Shown here one piece after another: positions 8,374 through 17,171 of a stretch of DNA of 64,000 nucleotides (positions are counted from its first letter, which is position 1; each line of letters opens with the position of its first letter). The notes below the pieces were generated by a model. That model was not told the origin of the DNA. It saw nothing but the letters and a program-made list of their open reading frames with translations, and did not search any database. A program made the position numbers and the translations under genes. The DNA is from Sphingomonas sp. TZW2008 (GTDB lineage Bacteria > Pseudomonadota > Alphaproteobacteria > Sphingomonadales > Sphingomonadaceae). The DNA lies in contig NZ_BDJB01000004.1 of the NCBI RefSeq assembly GCF_002117915.1, forward strand, positions 156,050-220,049, in the 5' to 3' direction.

Positions 8374-10315
8374 CGGCGGCGCGGCGCGTCGTGCGGTAGA
8401 GCCACGCGATCAGCACGGCGAACAGCAGCGCGCCGCCGGCCGCCGCGAGCGGCGCGAAGCCTTCGCCGACCACCGCCAGCGGTGCGTCGCTGCTCGAGAC
8501 GGCGACGATGCCGGCGAAGGCGACACCCCACAGGCTCTCGCCGACGATCATGCCGGTCGCGACCAATGTTCCCATCCGCTCGGCACGCACGGGATCAGCA
8601 GTGCGACGCGCCCAGCGATCGTAGAACGCGCCGACAAAGGCGCCGAGCACGACCGGCAGGATCACCGCCATCGGCAGATAGATCGCGATCCCGATCGCGA
8701 GCGGCGGCAGGCGCATCCGGCCGAGCTTACCCAGCAGTTCGTCGATCACGACGAAGATCGCACCCGCAAGCGCGCCCCAGCGCAGCATCGACCAGTTGAG
8801 GTCGCCCCCGAGCACACCCTTGGCGAGCGAGGAAATGAGCCCCGCCTGCGGCGCGGCCAGGGCGTTCGGCCCCGCCCCCGGCGCACCGGCGAAGCCGAAG
8901 GCGGTGTTGAGCAGGTCGAGGACGGGCGGCACCACGATCGAGCCGAAGATTACGCCGATCACCAGCGCCATCTGCTGCTTCCACGGCGTCGCGCCGACGA
9001 GCTGTCCCGTCTTCAGATCCTGCAGATTGTCGTTCGCGATCGTGGCGATGCCGAATACCAGACCGGTGACGATCAGCGCGTAGGCGACAAGCGCAGCGGT
9101 GGTATCCGGCGGCAGATCGCGGCCGAACAGTCCGACGAGCAGCAAGGAGGCGGCGATGATTGAGAGGATGCCGATCCCCGACACGGGCGAGTTCGACGCG
9201 CCGATCAACCCGGCCATATAGCCGGTCACCGCCGCGATCATCAGTCCGATGACGACGACGAAGACCAGCGCACCGCCAACCAGCACTGCCGCCGAACCGG
9301 CGATCGGGCCGACCGATGCGACGCTCCACAGCAGCCACGCGATCGGCACCAGCAGCGCCATCGCGACGCCCGCGACGACGCCGATCGGCAGATCCTTTTC
9401 CTGCAGCGCGAGCGTTTCGCCCGAGTGGCGCGCCCTGCTGGCGGCGAGCGCCGAGACGACGCCGCCGACCACCGGGCGCGCGATGCGCAGCAGCGTCCAC
9501 ACCGCCGCGACGCCGATCACGCCGGCGCCGAAGAAGCGCACGTCCTGGCGGAATATCGCGCCCCCCCAGTCCTCCACGCTTCCCGGCATAGGCTGCGCGG
9601 CGGTGAGGATCGGCAGCAGGATGAACCAGGCGGTGACGAGCCCGACGAGCTGCGCGATCCCGACCGACAGGCCGACCAGATGGCCAACCCCGAAAAGCGC
9701 GAACGAGAGCCCGCCCGATACGCCGCTCGCGCCGGCGCCGACGCGGAACCAGCCACCCACCTCGGCCGCGGCGAGCCGCATCTGCGTGAGGATCGCAAAG
9801 CCGGCGGCGGCGACGCTGCCGAGGATTAGCAGCCGAAGCCCAGCGGCGCTCTCCGCCGCGCCCGCGTTCGAGGCCGATCCGATCTGCAGCACCTCGGCGG
9901 CTGCGCGACCCTCCGGATAGGGCAGGTCGCCCTCCACCACGAGCGCGCGGCGCAGCGGTACCGAGAACATGACGCCGAGGGTGCCGCCCAGCGCGGTGAT
10001 CCCCGCCGTCAGCAGAAAGGGAAAGCCTTGCCACCAGCCAATGATGACGAGACCCGGAAGGACGAAGATGATTGCTGCGAGCGTGCCGGCCGCGCTGGCG
10101 ATGGTCTGGACGATATTGTTCTCAAGAATCGACGATCCGCTGAATTGGCGCAGGATCGCCATAGAAATCACCGCTGCCGGAATCGACGTCGCGAAGGTGA
10201 GCCCGACCTTGAGGCCGAGATAGACGTTCGCCGCGGTGAAGAGCAGCGTGATGATCCCGCCCAGAATGACGCTGCGAAGCGTGAGTTCGGCGAGCGGCTT
10301 GGCAGGGTCGGTCAT
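8348..10315 (-). CDS. OPT-family oligopeptide transporter
   Basis: This is a polytopic inner-membrane transporter of the OPT superfamily, which moves peptides or metal chelates by proton symport. The protein has 655 residues and roughly 14-16 hydrophobic segments across its whole length. The N-terminal signature VYLGLKVGLTFATSIPAAVI and the NIVQTIASAAG block are characteristic. I chose the ATG at 10315 (MTDPAKPLAEL) because the hydrophobic core starts right after it; a longer frame to 10441 has no membrane-protein character. The promoter region is shared with the divergent PspC-like gene and holds two dyad-symmetric sites. The 3' end overlaps the GH130 gene by 26 bases tail to tail. Substrate unknown. 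Confidence 0.88.
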   Translation of the reverse strand: MTDPAKPLAELTLRSVILGGIITLLFTAANVYLGLKVGLTFATSIPAAVISMAILRQFSGSSILENNIVQTIASAAGTLAAIIFVLPGLVIIGWWQGFPFLLTAGITALGGTLGVMFSVPLRRALVVEGDLPYPEGRAAAEVLQIGSASNAGAAESAAGLRLLILGSVAAAGFAILTQMRLAAAEVGGWFRVGAGASGVSGGLSFALFGVGHLVGLSVGIAQLVGLVTAWFILLPILTAAQPMPGSVEDWGGAIFRQDVRFFGAGVIGVAAVWTLLRIARPVVGGVVSALAASRARHSGETLALQEKDLPIGVVAGVAMALLVPIAWLLWSVASVGPIAGSAAVLVGGALVFVVVIGLMIAAVTGYMAGLIGASNSPVSGIGILSIIAASLLLVGLFGRDLPPDTTAALVAYALIVTGLVFGIATIANDNLQDLKTGQLVGATPWKQQMALVIGVIFGSIVVPPVLDLLNTAFGFAGAPGAGPNALAAPQAGLISSLAKGVLGGDLNWSMLRWGALAGAIFVVIDELLGKLGRMRLPPLAIGIAIYLPMAVILPVVLGAFVGAFYDRWARRTADPVRAERMGTLVATGMIVGESLWGVAFAGIVAVSSSDAPLAVVGEGFAPLAAAGGALLFAVLIAWLYRTTRRAAVTSARSAA

Positions 10316-10371
10316 CCACCCGGTGTTGCACAATATTGCTGAAGCGCAAGGAAAAGACAGATGGCAAACTG

Positions 10372-10386
10372 CGCCAAACTTTGGCG
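10372..10386. promoter_or_regulatory. Perfect 15-bp palindrome, possible operator
   Basis: CGCCAAA-C-TTTGGCG is an exact 7-bp inverted repeat around one central base. It lies 57 bases upstream of the OPT transporter start, in the divergent region shared with the PspC-like gene. Its size and symmetry fit a dimeric regulator site. The regulator is unknown. Confidence 0.4.
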
Positions 10387-10440
10387 TGACGCACTTTGGA
10401 AAACTCGCGCGTCGATACTCGGCAACGTGTAAGACACTCA

Positions 10441-10462
10441 CAAATCAGGATAAACTGATTTG
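10441..10462. promoter_or_regulatory. Inverted repeat CAAATCAG-N6-CTGATTTG, possible operator
   Basis: Two perfect 8-bp arms are separated by GATAAA, ending 62 bases before the PspC-like start codon. This is AT-rich for the region and sits where a promoter for that gene should be. It may be an operator or an mRNA hairpin. Confidence 0.42.
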
Positions 10463-10524
10463 GCACGGTAGGTGCAGTGCGTTTGGCATGGCGGCGGAGG
10501 CCGTGCAAAACGATGGAGCCGAAC

Positions 10525-10827
10525 ATGACCAGCCAGACTACCAAGCTTGCCGCCCCCAAGGACAATCTGCTCGGCATCTGCAATGCGCTGGGGGAGGATT
10601 TCGGCTTCAACCCGCTCTGGCTTCGACTTGCGCTCGGCTGCGCCTTCGTCATTCAGCCGATCAACGTCGTGATCGGCTATCTGGCGCTCGGCCTCATCGT
10701 CCTCGTGTCGCGCCTGGCGTTCCCGGAAGCGCGCACGTCGACATTGCCAGAACGGGCACGCGGCGAGGCTCTTCCTGCATCGACCGATCCCGTCGACGAG
10801 GACTTCGTCTTCGCCAAGGCGGCGTAA
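10525..10827 (+). CDS. Small PspC-domain protein
   Basis: This 100-residue protein consists mainly of a PspC domain: DNLLGICNALGEDFGFNPLWLRLALG followed by a hydrophobic stretch (about residues 40-66) that should span the membrane. PspC proteins take part in envelope-stress signalling, but stand-alone copies like this one have no fixed function. The start at 10525 is favoured over the ATG at 10513 because GGAG lies 6 bases before it. The C-terminus (STDPVDEDFVFAKAA) is acidic and probably unstructured. It is monocistronic: a strong hairpin follows directly, and hom has its own long leader. No pspA or pspB is nearby. Confidence 0.75.
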   Translation: MTSQTTKLAAPKDNLLGICNALGEDFGFNPLWLRLALGCAFVIQPINVVIGYLALGLIVLVSRLAFPEARTSTLPERARGEALPASTDPVDEDFVFAKAA

Positions 10828-10832
10828 AAAAA

Positions 10833-10862
10833 GGCCCGGCAATCCTTCGCGGTTGCCGGGCC
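10833..10862 (+). terminator. Hairpin after the PspC-like gene
   Basis: GGCCCGGCAA / TTGCCGGGCC forms a 10-bp perfect stem with a 10-nt loop, preceded by a run of seven A. On the plus strand no T-run follows, so termination would be weak. On the minus strand the A-run becomes a U-tract, but no minus-strand gene ends here. It probably marks the 3' end of the PspC-like transcript. Confidence 0.5.
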
Positions 10863-11045
10863 AGTCACCCCCGCGCTTTGTTCGGGGGCTTGGGTCGCAG
10901 CCCCGTGATGCAATGGGCACACCCCGTCCGCATCCCCCGGGCGGGGGGAGGCGTCCAAATCTCGTCGATCGAGGCCTTGCACCGCCCTATCGACAGCGCT
11001 TCTTCGACCCCGTAGGCGCTTGGCCGCGCAGATCAAGGGGGCGGC
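10863..11045 (+). other. GC-rich structured leader upstream of hom
   Basis: There is no gene in these 183 bases. They include a CCCCCG / CGGGGG stem (10868-10873 with 10883-10888) and several complementary C- and G-runs up to about 10960. This could be a folded 5' leader or attenuator for hom. I do not recognise a known riboswitch class in it. Confidence 0.35.
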
Positions 11046-12332
11046 ATGGCGGACGCGTTGCGAGTAGCATTGGCGGGATTGGGCACCGTCGGCGGCGGCG
11101 TGATCCGCGTGCTTGAAGCCAACCGCGATCTCATCACCCGTCGCGCGGGGCGACCGATTGAGGTCGTCGCGGTATCGGCGCGTGATCGCCACAAGGATCG
11201 CGGCATCGACCTGTCGGGCTTCGAATGGGTCGATGATACGACGGCGCTCGCGCGGTGCGACGCCGACGTGGTCGTCGAGCTGGTCGGAGGTGCCGATGGC
11301 CCGGCACTGGCGCTGGCGCGTGCCACGCTGGCGGCGAACAAAGGTTTCGTCACCGCCAACAAGGCGATGCTGGCGCACCATGGGCTGGAACTGGCGCAGG
11401 CGGCGGAACGCGTCAGCGTGCCGCTCAAGTTCGAGGCGGCGGTCGCCGGCGGCATCCCGGTCATCAAGGGGTTACGCGAGGGCGCAGCGGCGAATGCGAT
11501 CAGCCGCGTCTATGGCATCCTGAACGGCACGTGCAATTTTATCTTGAGCAAGATGGAGGCCGAAGGACGCGACTTCGCCGACGTGCTCGTCGAGGCTCAG
11601 GCGCGCGGCTTTGCGGAGGCCGATCCGTCGTTCGACATCGACGGGGTGGACGCCGCGCACAAACTGTCGATCCTGTCGTCGATTGCGTTCGGCACGCAGC
11701 CGGCCTTCGGCTCGGTAGCGGCAAGCGGCATCCGCCATGTCATCGCGGCCGACATCGCAGAGGCGGCGGCGCTGGGTTATCGCGTTCGTCTGGTTGGGAT
11801 CGCGGAAGCGAACGGGCGCGGGTTGTTCCAGCGCGTCCATGCGCATCTGGTGCCCAACGATCATCCGCTGGCGCACGTCACCGGATCGACCAACGCGGTG
11901 GTAGCCGAGGGCAATTTCGTCGGCCGGCTGCTGTTTCAGGGCGCGGGGGCGGGTGACGGGCCGACCGCGAGCGCGGTGGTTGCCGATCTCATCGACATCG
12001 CGCGCGGCGAATACGGCCCGCCCTACGCGATGCCCGCCGCCTCGCTTGCCGACATGCCCGCGGCGGCGGAGGGCGAGCGTCGCGGGCGCGCCTATCTGCG
12101 CTTCACCGTCGCCGATCGCGTCGGCGTGCTGGCCGAGATCGCAGCGGCGATGCGCGACGCCAACGTGTCGATCGAGAGCCTGATTCAGCGCGCGGCCGCG
12201 GCGGACGGCACCGCGCTGGTCGCGATCGTCACGCACGAGGCACCCGAGGCGAACGTCGCGGTGGCGCTGGAACGGCTACGCGGGTCGCAGAGCCTGGCGG
12301 GTGAGCCGCTGTGGATGCATATCCTCGATTGA
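11046..12332 (+). CDS. hom: Homoserine dehydrogenase
   Basis: The enzyme reduces aspartate semialdehyde to homoserine with NAD(P)H, at the branch to threonine and methionine. The protein has 428 residues, the single-function form without an aspartokinase domain. The Rossmann motif is ALAGLGTVGGGV (residues 8-19), followed by VTANKAMLAHHG, the substrate-site stretch KFEAAVAGGIPVIKG, the GILNGTCNFILSKM signature, and a C-terminal ACT domain (about 350-428, YLRFTVADRVGVLAEIA) for feedback control. A GGGGGC stretch 4-9 bases before the ATG serves as ribosome binding site. It is followed tail to tail by a DUF486 gene. In some relatives glpX follows hom; it does not here. Confidence 0.96.
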   Translation: MADALRVALAGLGTVGGGVIRVLEANRDLITRRAGRPIEVVAVSARDRHKDRGIDLSGFEWVDDTTALARCDADVVVELVGGADGPALALARATLAANKGFVTANKAMLAHHGLELAQAAERVSVPLKFEAAVAGGIPVIKGLREGAAANAISRVYGILNGTCNFILSKMEAEGRDFADVLVEAQARGFAEADPSFDIDGVDAAHKLSILSSIAFGTQPAFGSVAASGIRHVIAADIAEAAALGYRVRLVGIAEANGRGLFQRVHAHLVPNDHPLAHVTGSTNAVVAEGNFVGRLLFQGAGAGDGPTASAVVADLIDIARGEYGPPYAMPAASLADMPAAAEGERRGRAYLRFTVADRVGVLAEIAAAMRDANVSIESLIQRAAAADGTALVAIVTHEAPEANVAVALERLRGSQSLAGEPLWMHILD

Positions 12333-12350
12333 AGGTGGCCGCCGGGCCGA

Positions 12351-12689
12351 TCAGCTGCGCCCGGCGAACATGAACGCCGCGGCGCCGACGAGGCAGGCGA
12401 ACGCGCCCGCATGTCGCCAGCTGAGCTGCTCGCCGAGCACGGCGACCGAGAAGACGCCGAAGACCAGCAGCGTGATTACCTCCTGCGTGATCTTGAGCTG
12501 GCCGCCCGTCCAGCCGTGCGCGAAACCGATCCGGTTGGCCGGCACCGCAAAGCAATATTCGACGAAGGCGATGCCCCAACTGATCAGGATCACGATCGGC
12601 AGCGGTTTCGCCATCCCGCCTTTCAGATGCCAGTACCACGCGGTCGTCATGAAGACGTTCGATATGACGAGCAGCGCGAGCGTTGGCAT
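12351..12689 (-). CDS. DUF486 small membrane protein (DMT-like)
   Basis: This is a 112-residue inner-membrane protein with four predicted membrane helices. It matches the DUF486 family of the drug/metabolite transporter superfamily: the N-terminal stretch ISNVFMTTAWYWHLK, the ISWGIAFVEYCFAVPANRIG block and ITQEVITLLVF are typical. Members resemble small multidrug-resistance proteins, but no substrate is established. The ATG at 12689 starts a normal hydrophobic N-terminus. It is convergent with hom (18-bp gap) and lies in the same direction as priA, about 40 bases downstream of it, so it may be read through from priA. Confidence 0.85.
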   Translation of the reverse strand: MPTLALLVISNVFMTTAWYWHLKGGMAKPLPIVILISWGIAFVEYCFAVPANRIGFAHGWTGGQLKITQEVITLLVFGVFSVAVLGEQLSWRHAGAFACLVGAAAFMFAGRS

Positions 12690-12730
12690 CGCCGCGGCTT
12701 AGCGCGCTTCGCGGCGGCGGAACAGCGGCG

Positions 12731-14899
12731 CTAGAGGAAGCTGTAGGGATCGACGTCCACCGCGACACGTACCTTGGCGGGCCAGTTGAGCCCGCCTAGC
12801 CAGCCACGGATGACGTCCTGCACGTCGAGCGCGCGGCGCGCGTGGACGAGCAGCCGGAAGCGATGGCGACCGCGCAGCATCGCAAGCGGGGCGGGGGCGG
12901 GGCCGTAGACGTGCATGCCATCGACCTGCGGCGCGGCGCGGCCGATCGCCTGCGCGACGTCCTTCGCGCAGCCCTGATCCTCGCTCGACACGATGATCGC
13001 GGCGTAGCGGCCGAACGGCGGCGCACCGGCATCCTGCCGCGCCTCGATCTCGGCGGCGTAGAAGGCGTCGGCGTCGCCGGTAATCAGCGCCTGCATCACC
13101 TGCGCGCCGGGGCTGTGCGTCTGGATGAAGACTCGGCCCGGCTTCTCGCCGCGTCCGGCACGGCCCGATACCTGGCGGATCTGCTGGAAGGTTCGCTCGG
13201 CGGCACGCAGGTCGCCCCCCTCAAGCCCGAGATCGGCGTCGATCACGCCAACCAGTGTCAAATTGGGGAAATGATAGCCCTTGGTGACGAGCTGCGTGCC
13301 GACGACGATGTCGATCGCGCCAGCCTCCATCCGGCCGACGAACTCGGCGGCCTTGGCCGGCGACCAGATCGTGTCCGACGTGACGATCGCGACGCGCGCC
13401 TCGGGGAACAGCGCAGTCACCTCGTCGGCGATGCGCTCGACGCCCGGCCCGCACGCGACCAGGCTGTCCTCCTCGCCGCATTCGGGGCAGGCGCGCGGGA
13501 TCGGCTCGATATGGCCGCAATGGTGGCACGCGAGCCGGCGCGTCAGCCGGTGCTCGACCATCCACGCGGTGCAATTGGGGCATTGGAAGCGATGGCCGCA
13601 GTGCCGGCAGAGGGTGAGCGGCGCGTAGCCGCGGCGGTTGAGGAAAAGCAGCGACTGCTCGCCGCGCGCGAGCGTCTCCTCGAGCGCGACGACGAGCGGC
13701 GGCGCGATCCACCGCCCACGATCGGGCTTGTGCTCGAGCAGGTCGATCGGCTCGATCGCAGGCAGTTCGGCCGCGCCGTACCGACCGGGCAGTTTGACTT
13801 CGGCGTAATTGCCGAGTGTGACCTGCTGGCGCGTCTCGATCGCCGGCGTCGCCGAGGCGAGGATGACCGGACATTCCTCGAACTTGCCGCGCATCACTGC
13901 GACGTCGCGCGCATGGTAATGGACGCCGTCCTCCTGCTTGAAACTCGTCTCGTGCGCCTCGTCGACGACGATAAGGCCGAGATTGGCATACGGCAGGAAC
14001 AGCGCCGATCGCGCACCGACGGTGACCAGCGCCTCGCCGCTCGCGATCGCGCGCCACGCGCGGCGACGCTGGGTGGAGCGCAGGCCCGAATGCCACGCGA
14101 CTGGCTCGCAACCGAAGCGATCGTGGAAGCGCTTGAGGAACGGCTCGGTCAGCGCGATTTCGGGCAGCAGCACCAGCACTTGGCGCCCGGCGCGGATCGC
14201 CTCCGCCACCGCTTCGAAATAGACCTCGGTCTTGCCCGATCCCGTCACCCCGTCGAGCAGCGTCGGCCGAAACGCGCGCGCAGCGACGTCACGGGCGAGC
14301 GTCTCGGCGGCAAGCTGCTGATCGTCGGACAGCGTCGGCGGCGCATGATCGGGATCGGGCACGGGATAGGGGCTGTCGATATCGACCTCGACCGGTTCGA
14401 TCGCGCCGATCTTGCACAGGCCGCGGATGACGCCGTCAGACACGTCGGCGATCGTCGCCAGTTCGCGGATCAAGCCCTGGCGGTCGCCGATACGTTCCAG
14501 CGCCTGCGCGCGCTGCGGGGTCAGCCGATCGGGAACGAGGCCGGTCGCGCGATATTCGGTGACGACGCGCGCGCCTTCGAGCGCGGAGGTCGACGACAGC
14601 GCCATGCGCACCACCGCGGCGGGCGGCGCGAGATAGTAATCGGCGGTCCACTCGACCAGCCGGCGCAGCGCCGGGCGCAGCGGCGGCACGCTGGCGACGC
14701 CCATCAGGTTGCGCAGGCGGTTGTCGCCGACCTCCGCGTCCGACGGCAACCGCTCGGGCTCCCATACCACGCCGAGCAGCTGGCGCGGCCCGAGCGGCGC
14801 GACCACGATCGAGCCGGGCTCGACCGCCATGCCGTGTGGCACGCGATAATCGAGCGGACCGAGGGCGGAATTGAGAACGAGAACACGGGCGCGAGACAT
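12731..14899 (-). CDS. priA: Primosomal protein N' (replication restart helicase)
   Basis: PriA is a 3'-5' helicase that recognises stalled forks and reloads the replisome. The 722-residue protein has the N-terminal DNA-binding domain (about 1-105), a superfamily 2 helicase core with Walker A GVTGSGKT (217-224) and DEAH (313-316), then zinc-binding cysteines as CxxC pairs (CRHCGHRFQCPNC and CHHCG...CPECG) and the C-terminal domain ending VDPYSFL. The start at 14899 (MSRARVLVLNSALGPLDYRVP) aligns with the family; a longer frame to 14941 adds an unlikely extension. It is divergent from the XerC-type recombinase gene, with start regions very close. Confidence 0.95.
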   Translation of the reverse strand: MSRARVLVLNSALGPLDYRVPHGMAVEPGSIVVAPLGPRQLLGVVWEPERLPSDAEVGDNRLRNLMGVASVPPLRPALRRLVEWTADYYLAPPAAVVRMALSSTSALEGARVVTEYRATGLVPDRLTPQRAQALERIGDRQGLIRELATIADVSDGVIRGLCKIGAIEPVEVDIDSPYPVPDPDHAPPTLSDDQQLAAETLARDVAARAFRPTLLDGVTGSGKTEVYFEAVAEAIRAGRQVLVLLPEIALTEPFLKRFHDRFGCEPVAWHSGLRSTQRRRAWRAIASGEALVTVGARSALFLPYANLGLIVVDEAHETSFKQEDGVHYHARDVAVMRGKFEECPVILASATPAIETRQQVTLGNYAEVKLPGRYGAAELPAIEPIDLLEHKPDRGRWIAPPLVVALEETLARGEQSLLFLNRRGYAPLTLCRHCGHRFQCPNCTAWMVEHRLTRRLACHHCGHIEPIPRACPECGEEDSLVACGPGVERIADEVTALFPEARVAIVTSDTIWSPAKAAEFVGRMEAGAIDIVVGTQLVTKGYHFPNLTLVGVIDADLGLEGGDLRAAERTFQQIRQVSGRAGRGEKPGRVFIQTHSPGAQVMQALITGDADAFYAAEIEARQDAGAPPFGRYAAIIVSSEDQGCAKDVAQAIGRAAPQVDGMHVYGPAPAPLAMLRGRHRFRLLVHARRALDVQDVIRGWLGGLNWPAKVRVAVDVDPYSFL

Positions 14900-14957
14900 C
14901 GCACGGGCATATGGGGCGCAGGCGACTCGGAGGAAAGGCAATGGTAAACCCCGCCGC

Positions 14958-15842
14958 GTGGAAGATCTGCCCGACCTTTATGCTGCTCACTTGCTGCGCG
15001 ATCGCCGCCGCTCGGTTCACACCGTCCGCGCCTATCGCGCCACCGCGGCGCGGCTGATCAGCTTTCTTGGTAACCACTGGGGGGGCGGCGTCGATCGCGC
15101 AGCGCTGTCGGCGACTACCGCGTCCGATCTGCGTGCCTTCTTGGCGCAACGGCGCGGCGATGGCCTGTCGAACGCGTCCGCGGCGCGCGAGCTGTCGGCG
15201 GCGCGCGATTTCCTCGGCTGGGCGAACGGAGAGGGCGGGCGGCCGGCGTTGAAGGGGCCACGCGTGCGCAAGGGCGTGCCGCGGCCGATCGCGCCGCACG
15301 AGGCGATCGCGCTCGCCGAAGAAGTCGCCGCCGGATCGCGCGTCGATTGGGTCGGCAAGCGCGACTGGGCGCTGCTGCTGCTCCTTTATGGTGCTGGTCT
15401 GCGGATCGGCGAGGCGCTCGCGCTCACCGCGTCGGTGCTGCCGCTCGGCGAGACGATCACCGTGACAGGTAAGCGCGACAAGATGCGCATCGTGCCGCTG
15501 CTGTCGCAGGTTCGCGAAACGATCGAGGCGTATGTCGCGGCGATGCCGTGGCCGCTGGCGCGCGATACCCCGCTGTTCCTCGGGCTGCGCGGGGGGCCGC
15601 TCGCGCCCGGCGTGGTGCGCGCGAGTGTGCGGACGGCGCGTGCGTCGCTTGGCCTCTCCGATCGCACGACGCCGCACGCGCTGCGCCACTCGTTCGCGAC
15701 GCACCTGCTGGGGCGCGGCGCGGATCTGCGCGCGCTGCAGGAACTGCTCGGCCATGCCAGCCTCGGCTCGACCCAGATCTACACCGCGGTCGATGCGGCG
15801 CATCTGCTCGACGTCTATCGCGGCGCGCACCCGCGCGCGTGA
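14958..15842 (+). CDS. xerC: Tyrosine recombinase XerC
   Basis: This is a site-specific recombinase that resolves chromosome dimers at dif with XerD. From the GTG at 14958 it has 294 residues. The N-terminal SAM-like core-binding domain spans about 5-95. All catalytic residues are present: Arg149 (GAGLRIGEAL), Lys172 (TGKRDK), His240 and Arg243 (HALRHSF), His266 (LGHASL) and Tyr275 (STQIYT). The start is uncertain. An in-frame ATG at 14871 would add 29 basic residues and overlap priA, and the only strong Shine-Dalgarno (GGAGG at 14929) faces an ATG in another frame. A dedicated integrase is unlikely, because no phage or island genes are nearby. Confidence 0.9.
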   Translation: MEDLPDLYAAHLLRDRRRSVHTVRAYRATAARLISFLGNHWGGGVDRAALSATTASDLRAFLAQRRGDGLSNASAARELSAARDFLGWANGEGGRPALKGPRVRKGVPRPIAPHEAIALAEEVAAGSRVDWVGKRDWALLLLLYGAGLRIGEALALTASVLPLGETITVTGKRDKMRIVPLLSQVRETIEAYVAAMPWPLARDTPLFLGLRGGPLAPGVVRASVRTARASLGLSDRTTPHALRHSFATHLLGRGADLRALQELLGHASLGSTQIYTAVDAAHLLDVYRGAHPRA

Positions 15843-15911
15843 TCGGTCGCGCCCTCTGGCAAGCGCAGCACTGCGCCGCTATGTGGTTTCACCTGATACC
15901 AGGAGACAGTG

Positions 15912-16991
15912 ATGCGCGTCGGCGTGAACAAGGAAATCAAGAATCACGAATATCGCGTCGGCCTAACCCCCGGTGCGGTGCGTGAATATGCCGCGCACGG
16001 CCATGAGGTGCTGGTCGAGACCGGCGCCGGCACTGGCATCGCCGCGGACGACGCGGCCTATGTCGCCGCTGGCGCGCGGATCGTGCCGACGGCGCAGGAG
16101 GTGTTCGCCGAGGCGCAGATGATCGTCAAGGTCAAGGAACCGCAGCCCAGCGAATGGGTACAGCTGCGCGAGGACCAGATCCTCTTCACCTATCTCCACC
16201 TCGCTCCCGATCCCGAGCAGGCGAAGGGCCTGATGGCGTCGGGCGTGACCGCCGTCGCGTATGAGACGGTAACCGACCGCTTCGGCGGGCTGCCGCTTCT
16301 CGCGCCGATGAGCGAAGTCGCCGGCCGCCTGTCGATCGAGGCGGCGGGCGCTGCGCTCAAGGCGTATAACGGCGGACGCGGCGTGCTACTCGGCGGCGTT
16401 CCAGGCGTTGCGCCGGCGCGCATCGTCGTGCTCGGCGGCGGTGTGGTCGGCACGCATGCGGCACGCATGGCGGTCGGCCTGGGCGCGGAGGTGACGATCG
16501 TCGATCGCTCGATCCCGCGGCTGCGCCAGCTCGACGAGCTGTTTCAGGGCCGCGTGCGTACGCGTGTTTCGACGCTGGAGGCGATCGAGCACGAGATCAG
16601 CGAGGCTGATGCCGTGATCGGCGCAGTGCTCATCCCCGGCGCCTCCGCGCCGAAGCTGGTGACGCGCGCAATGCTCGGTCACATGAAGCGCCGAGCGGTG
16701 CTGGTCGATGTCGCGATCGACCAGGGTGGCTGTTTCGAGACGAGCCATGCGACGACGCACGCCGACCCGACCTACGAAGTCGACGGCGTGATCCACTATT
16801 GCGTCGCGAACATGCCCGGCGCGGTGCCGCTGACGTCGAGCCACGCGCTCAACAACGCAACGCTGCCCTATGGTCTGGCGCTCGCCGACAAGGGTGTGGC
16901 GGCGTGCGACGACGATCCGGGATTGAAGGCGGGCCTGAACGTGCAGGGCGGCCGTATCGTCAACGAGGCGGTGGCCGAGAGCCTGCGCTGA
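15912..16991 (+). CDS. ald: Alanine dehydrogenase
   Basis: The enzyme carries out NAD-dependent interconversion of L-alanine and pyruvate plus ammonia. The protein has 359 residues. Known active-site positions are kept: Arg15 (HEYRVGL), Lys75 (VKVKEPQ), His96 (YLHLAPD) and Asp270 (VDVAIDQGG). The NAD motif VVLGGGVVGTHAARM lies near 173-186. The ATG at 15912 is chosen over the GTG just before it because AGGAG sits 6 bases upstream. The gene stands alone, with a strong terminator 35 bases after the stop. No Lrp-type regulator lies next to it. Confidence 0.96.
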   Translation: MRVGVNKEIKNHEYRVGLTPGAVREYAAHGHEVLVETGAGTGIAADDAAYVAAGARIVPTAQEVFAEAQMIVKVKEPQPSEWVQLREDQILFTYLHLAPDPEQAKGLMASGVTAVAYETVTDRFGGLPLLAPMSEVAGRLSIEAAGAALKAYNGGRGVLLGGVPGVAPARIVVLGGGVVGTHAARMAVGLGAEVTIVDRSIPRLRQLDELFQGRVRTRVSTLEAIEHEISEADAVIGAVLIPGASAPKLVTRAMLGHMKRRAVLVDVAIDQGGCFETSHATTHADPTYEVDGVIHYCVANMPGAVPLTSSHALNNATLPYGLALADKGVAACDDDPGLKAGLNVQGGRIVNEAVAESLR

Positions 16992-17025
16992 TCGCGGCAT
17001 TCCTCACCGCTCTTCGACGGGCATT

Positions 17026-17064
17026 AAAAAAGCCTCGATCCGGCATGCCGGATCGGGGCTTTTT
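17026..17064. terminator. Bidirectional intrinsic terminator after ald
   Basis: An almost perfect inverted repeat reads AAAAAGCC...CGATCCGGC-AT-GCCGGATCG...GGCTTTTT. It has a 9-bp GC-rich inner stem and A/T-runs on both sides. It ends the ald transcript and could also stop transcripts coming from the small minus-strand ORF at 17172-17225. Confidence 0.9.
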
Positions 17065-17171
17065 GCTGAGCCTGCTGTCGGCAGATCCGTTGGCAGCTCA
17101 AAGTGGCCCGGCCTTGCGCGCCGCCCGTCTAGCCACGGGCCGCTCGCCAAACCGGGCCTGAACTTAAACCC

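Noticed and set aside
12842..14947. A 701-codon open frame on the plus strand opposite priA
   Set aside because: It is a mirror of a well-identified gene in high-GC DNA. The protein is Arg/Asp/Gly-rich without any domain, while priA on the other strand has all its motifs.
14941..15057. 38-codon frame with a strong Shine-Dalgarno (GGAGG) inside the XerC start region
   Set aside because: It lies wholly within the recombinase coding region in another frame, and its product has no protein-like features. The purine-rich site may simply serve the GTG start less well. Kept only as a reason for start uncertainty.
14871..15842. XerC-type protein as integrase of a mobile element
   Set aside because: Length, motif spacing and neighbours (priA, ald) fit the housekeeping recombinase. 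No element genes or attachment repeats were seen.
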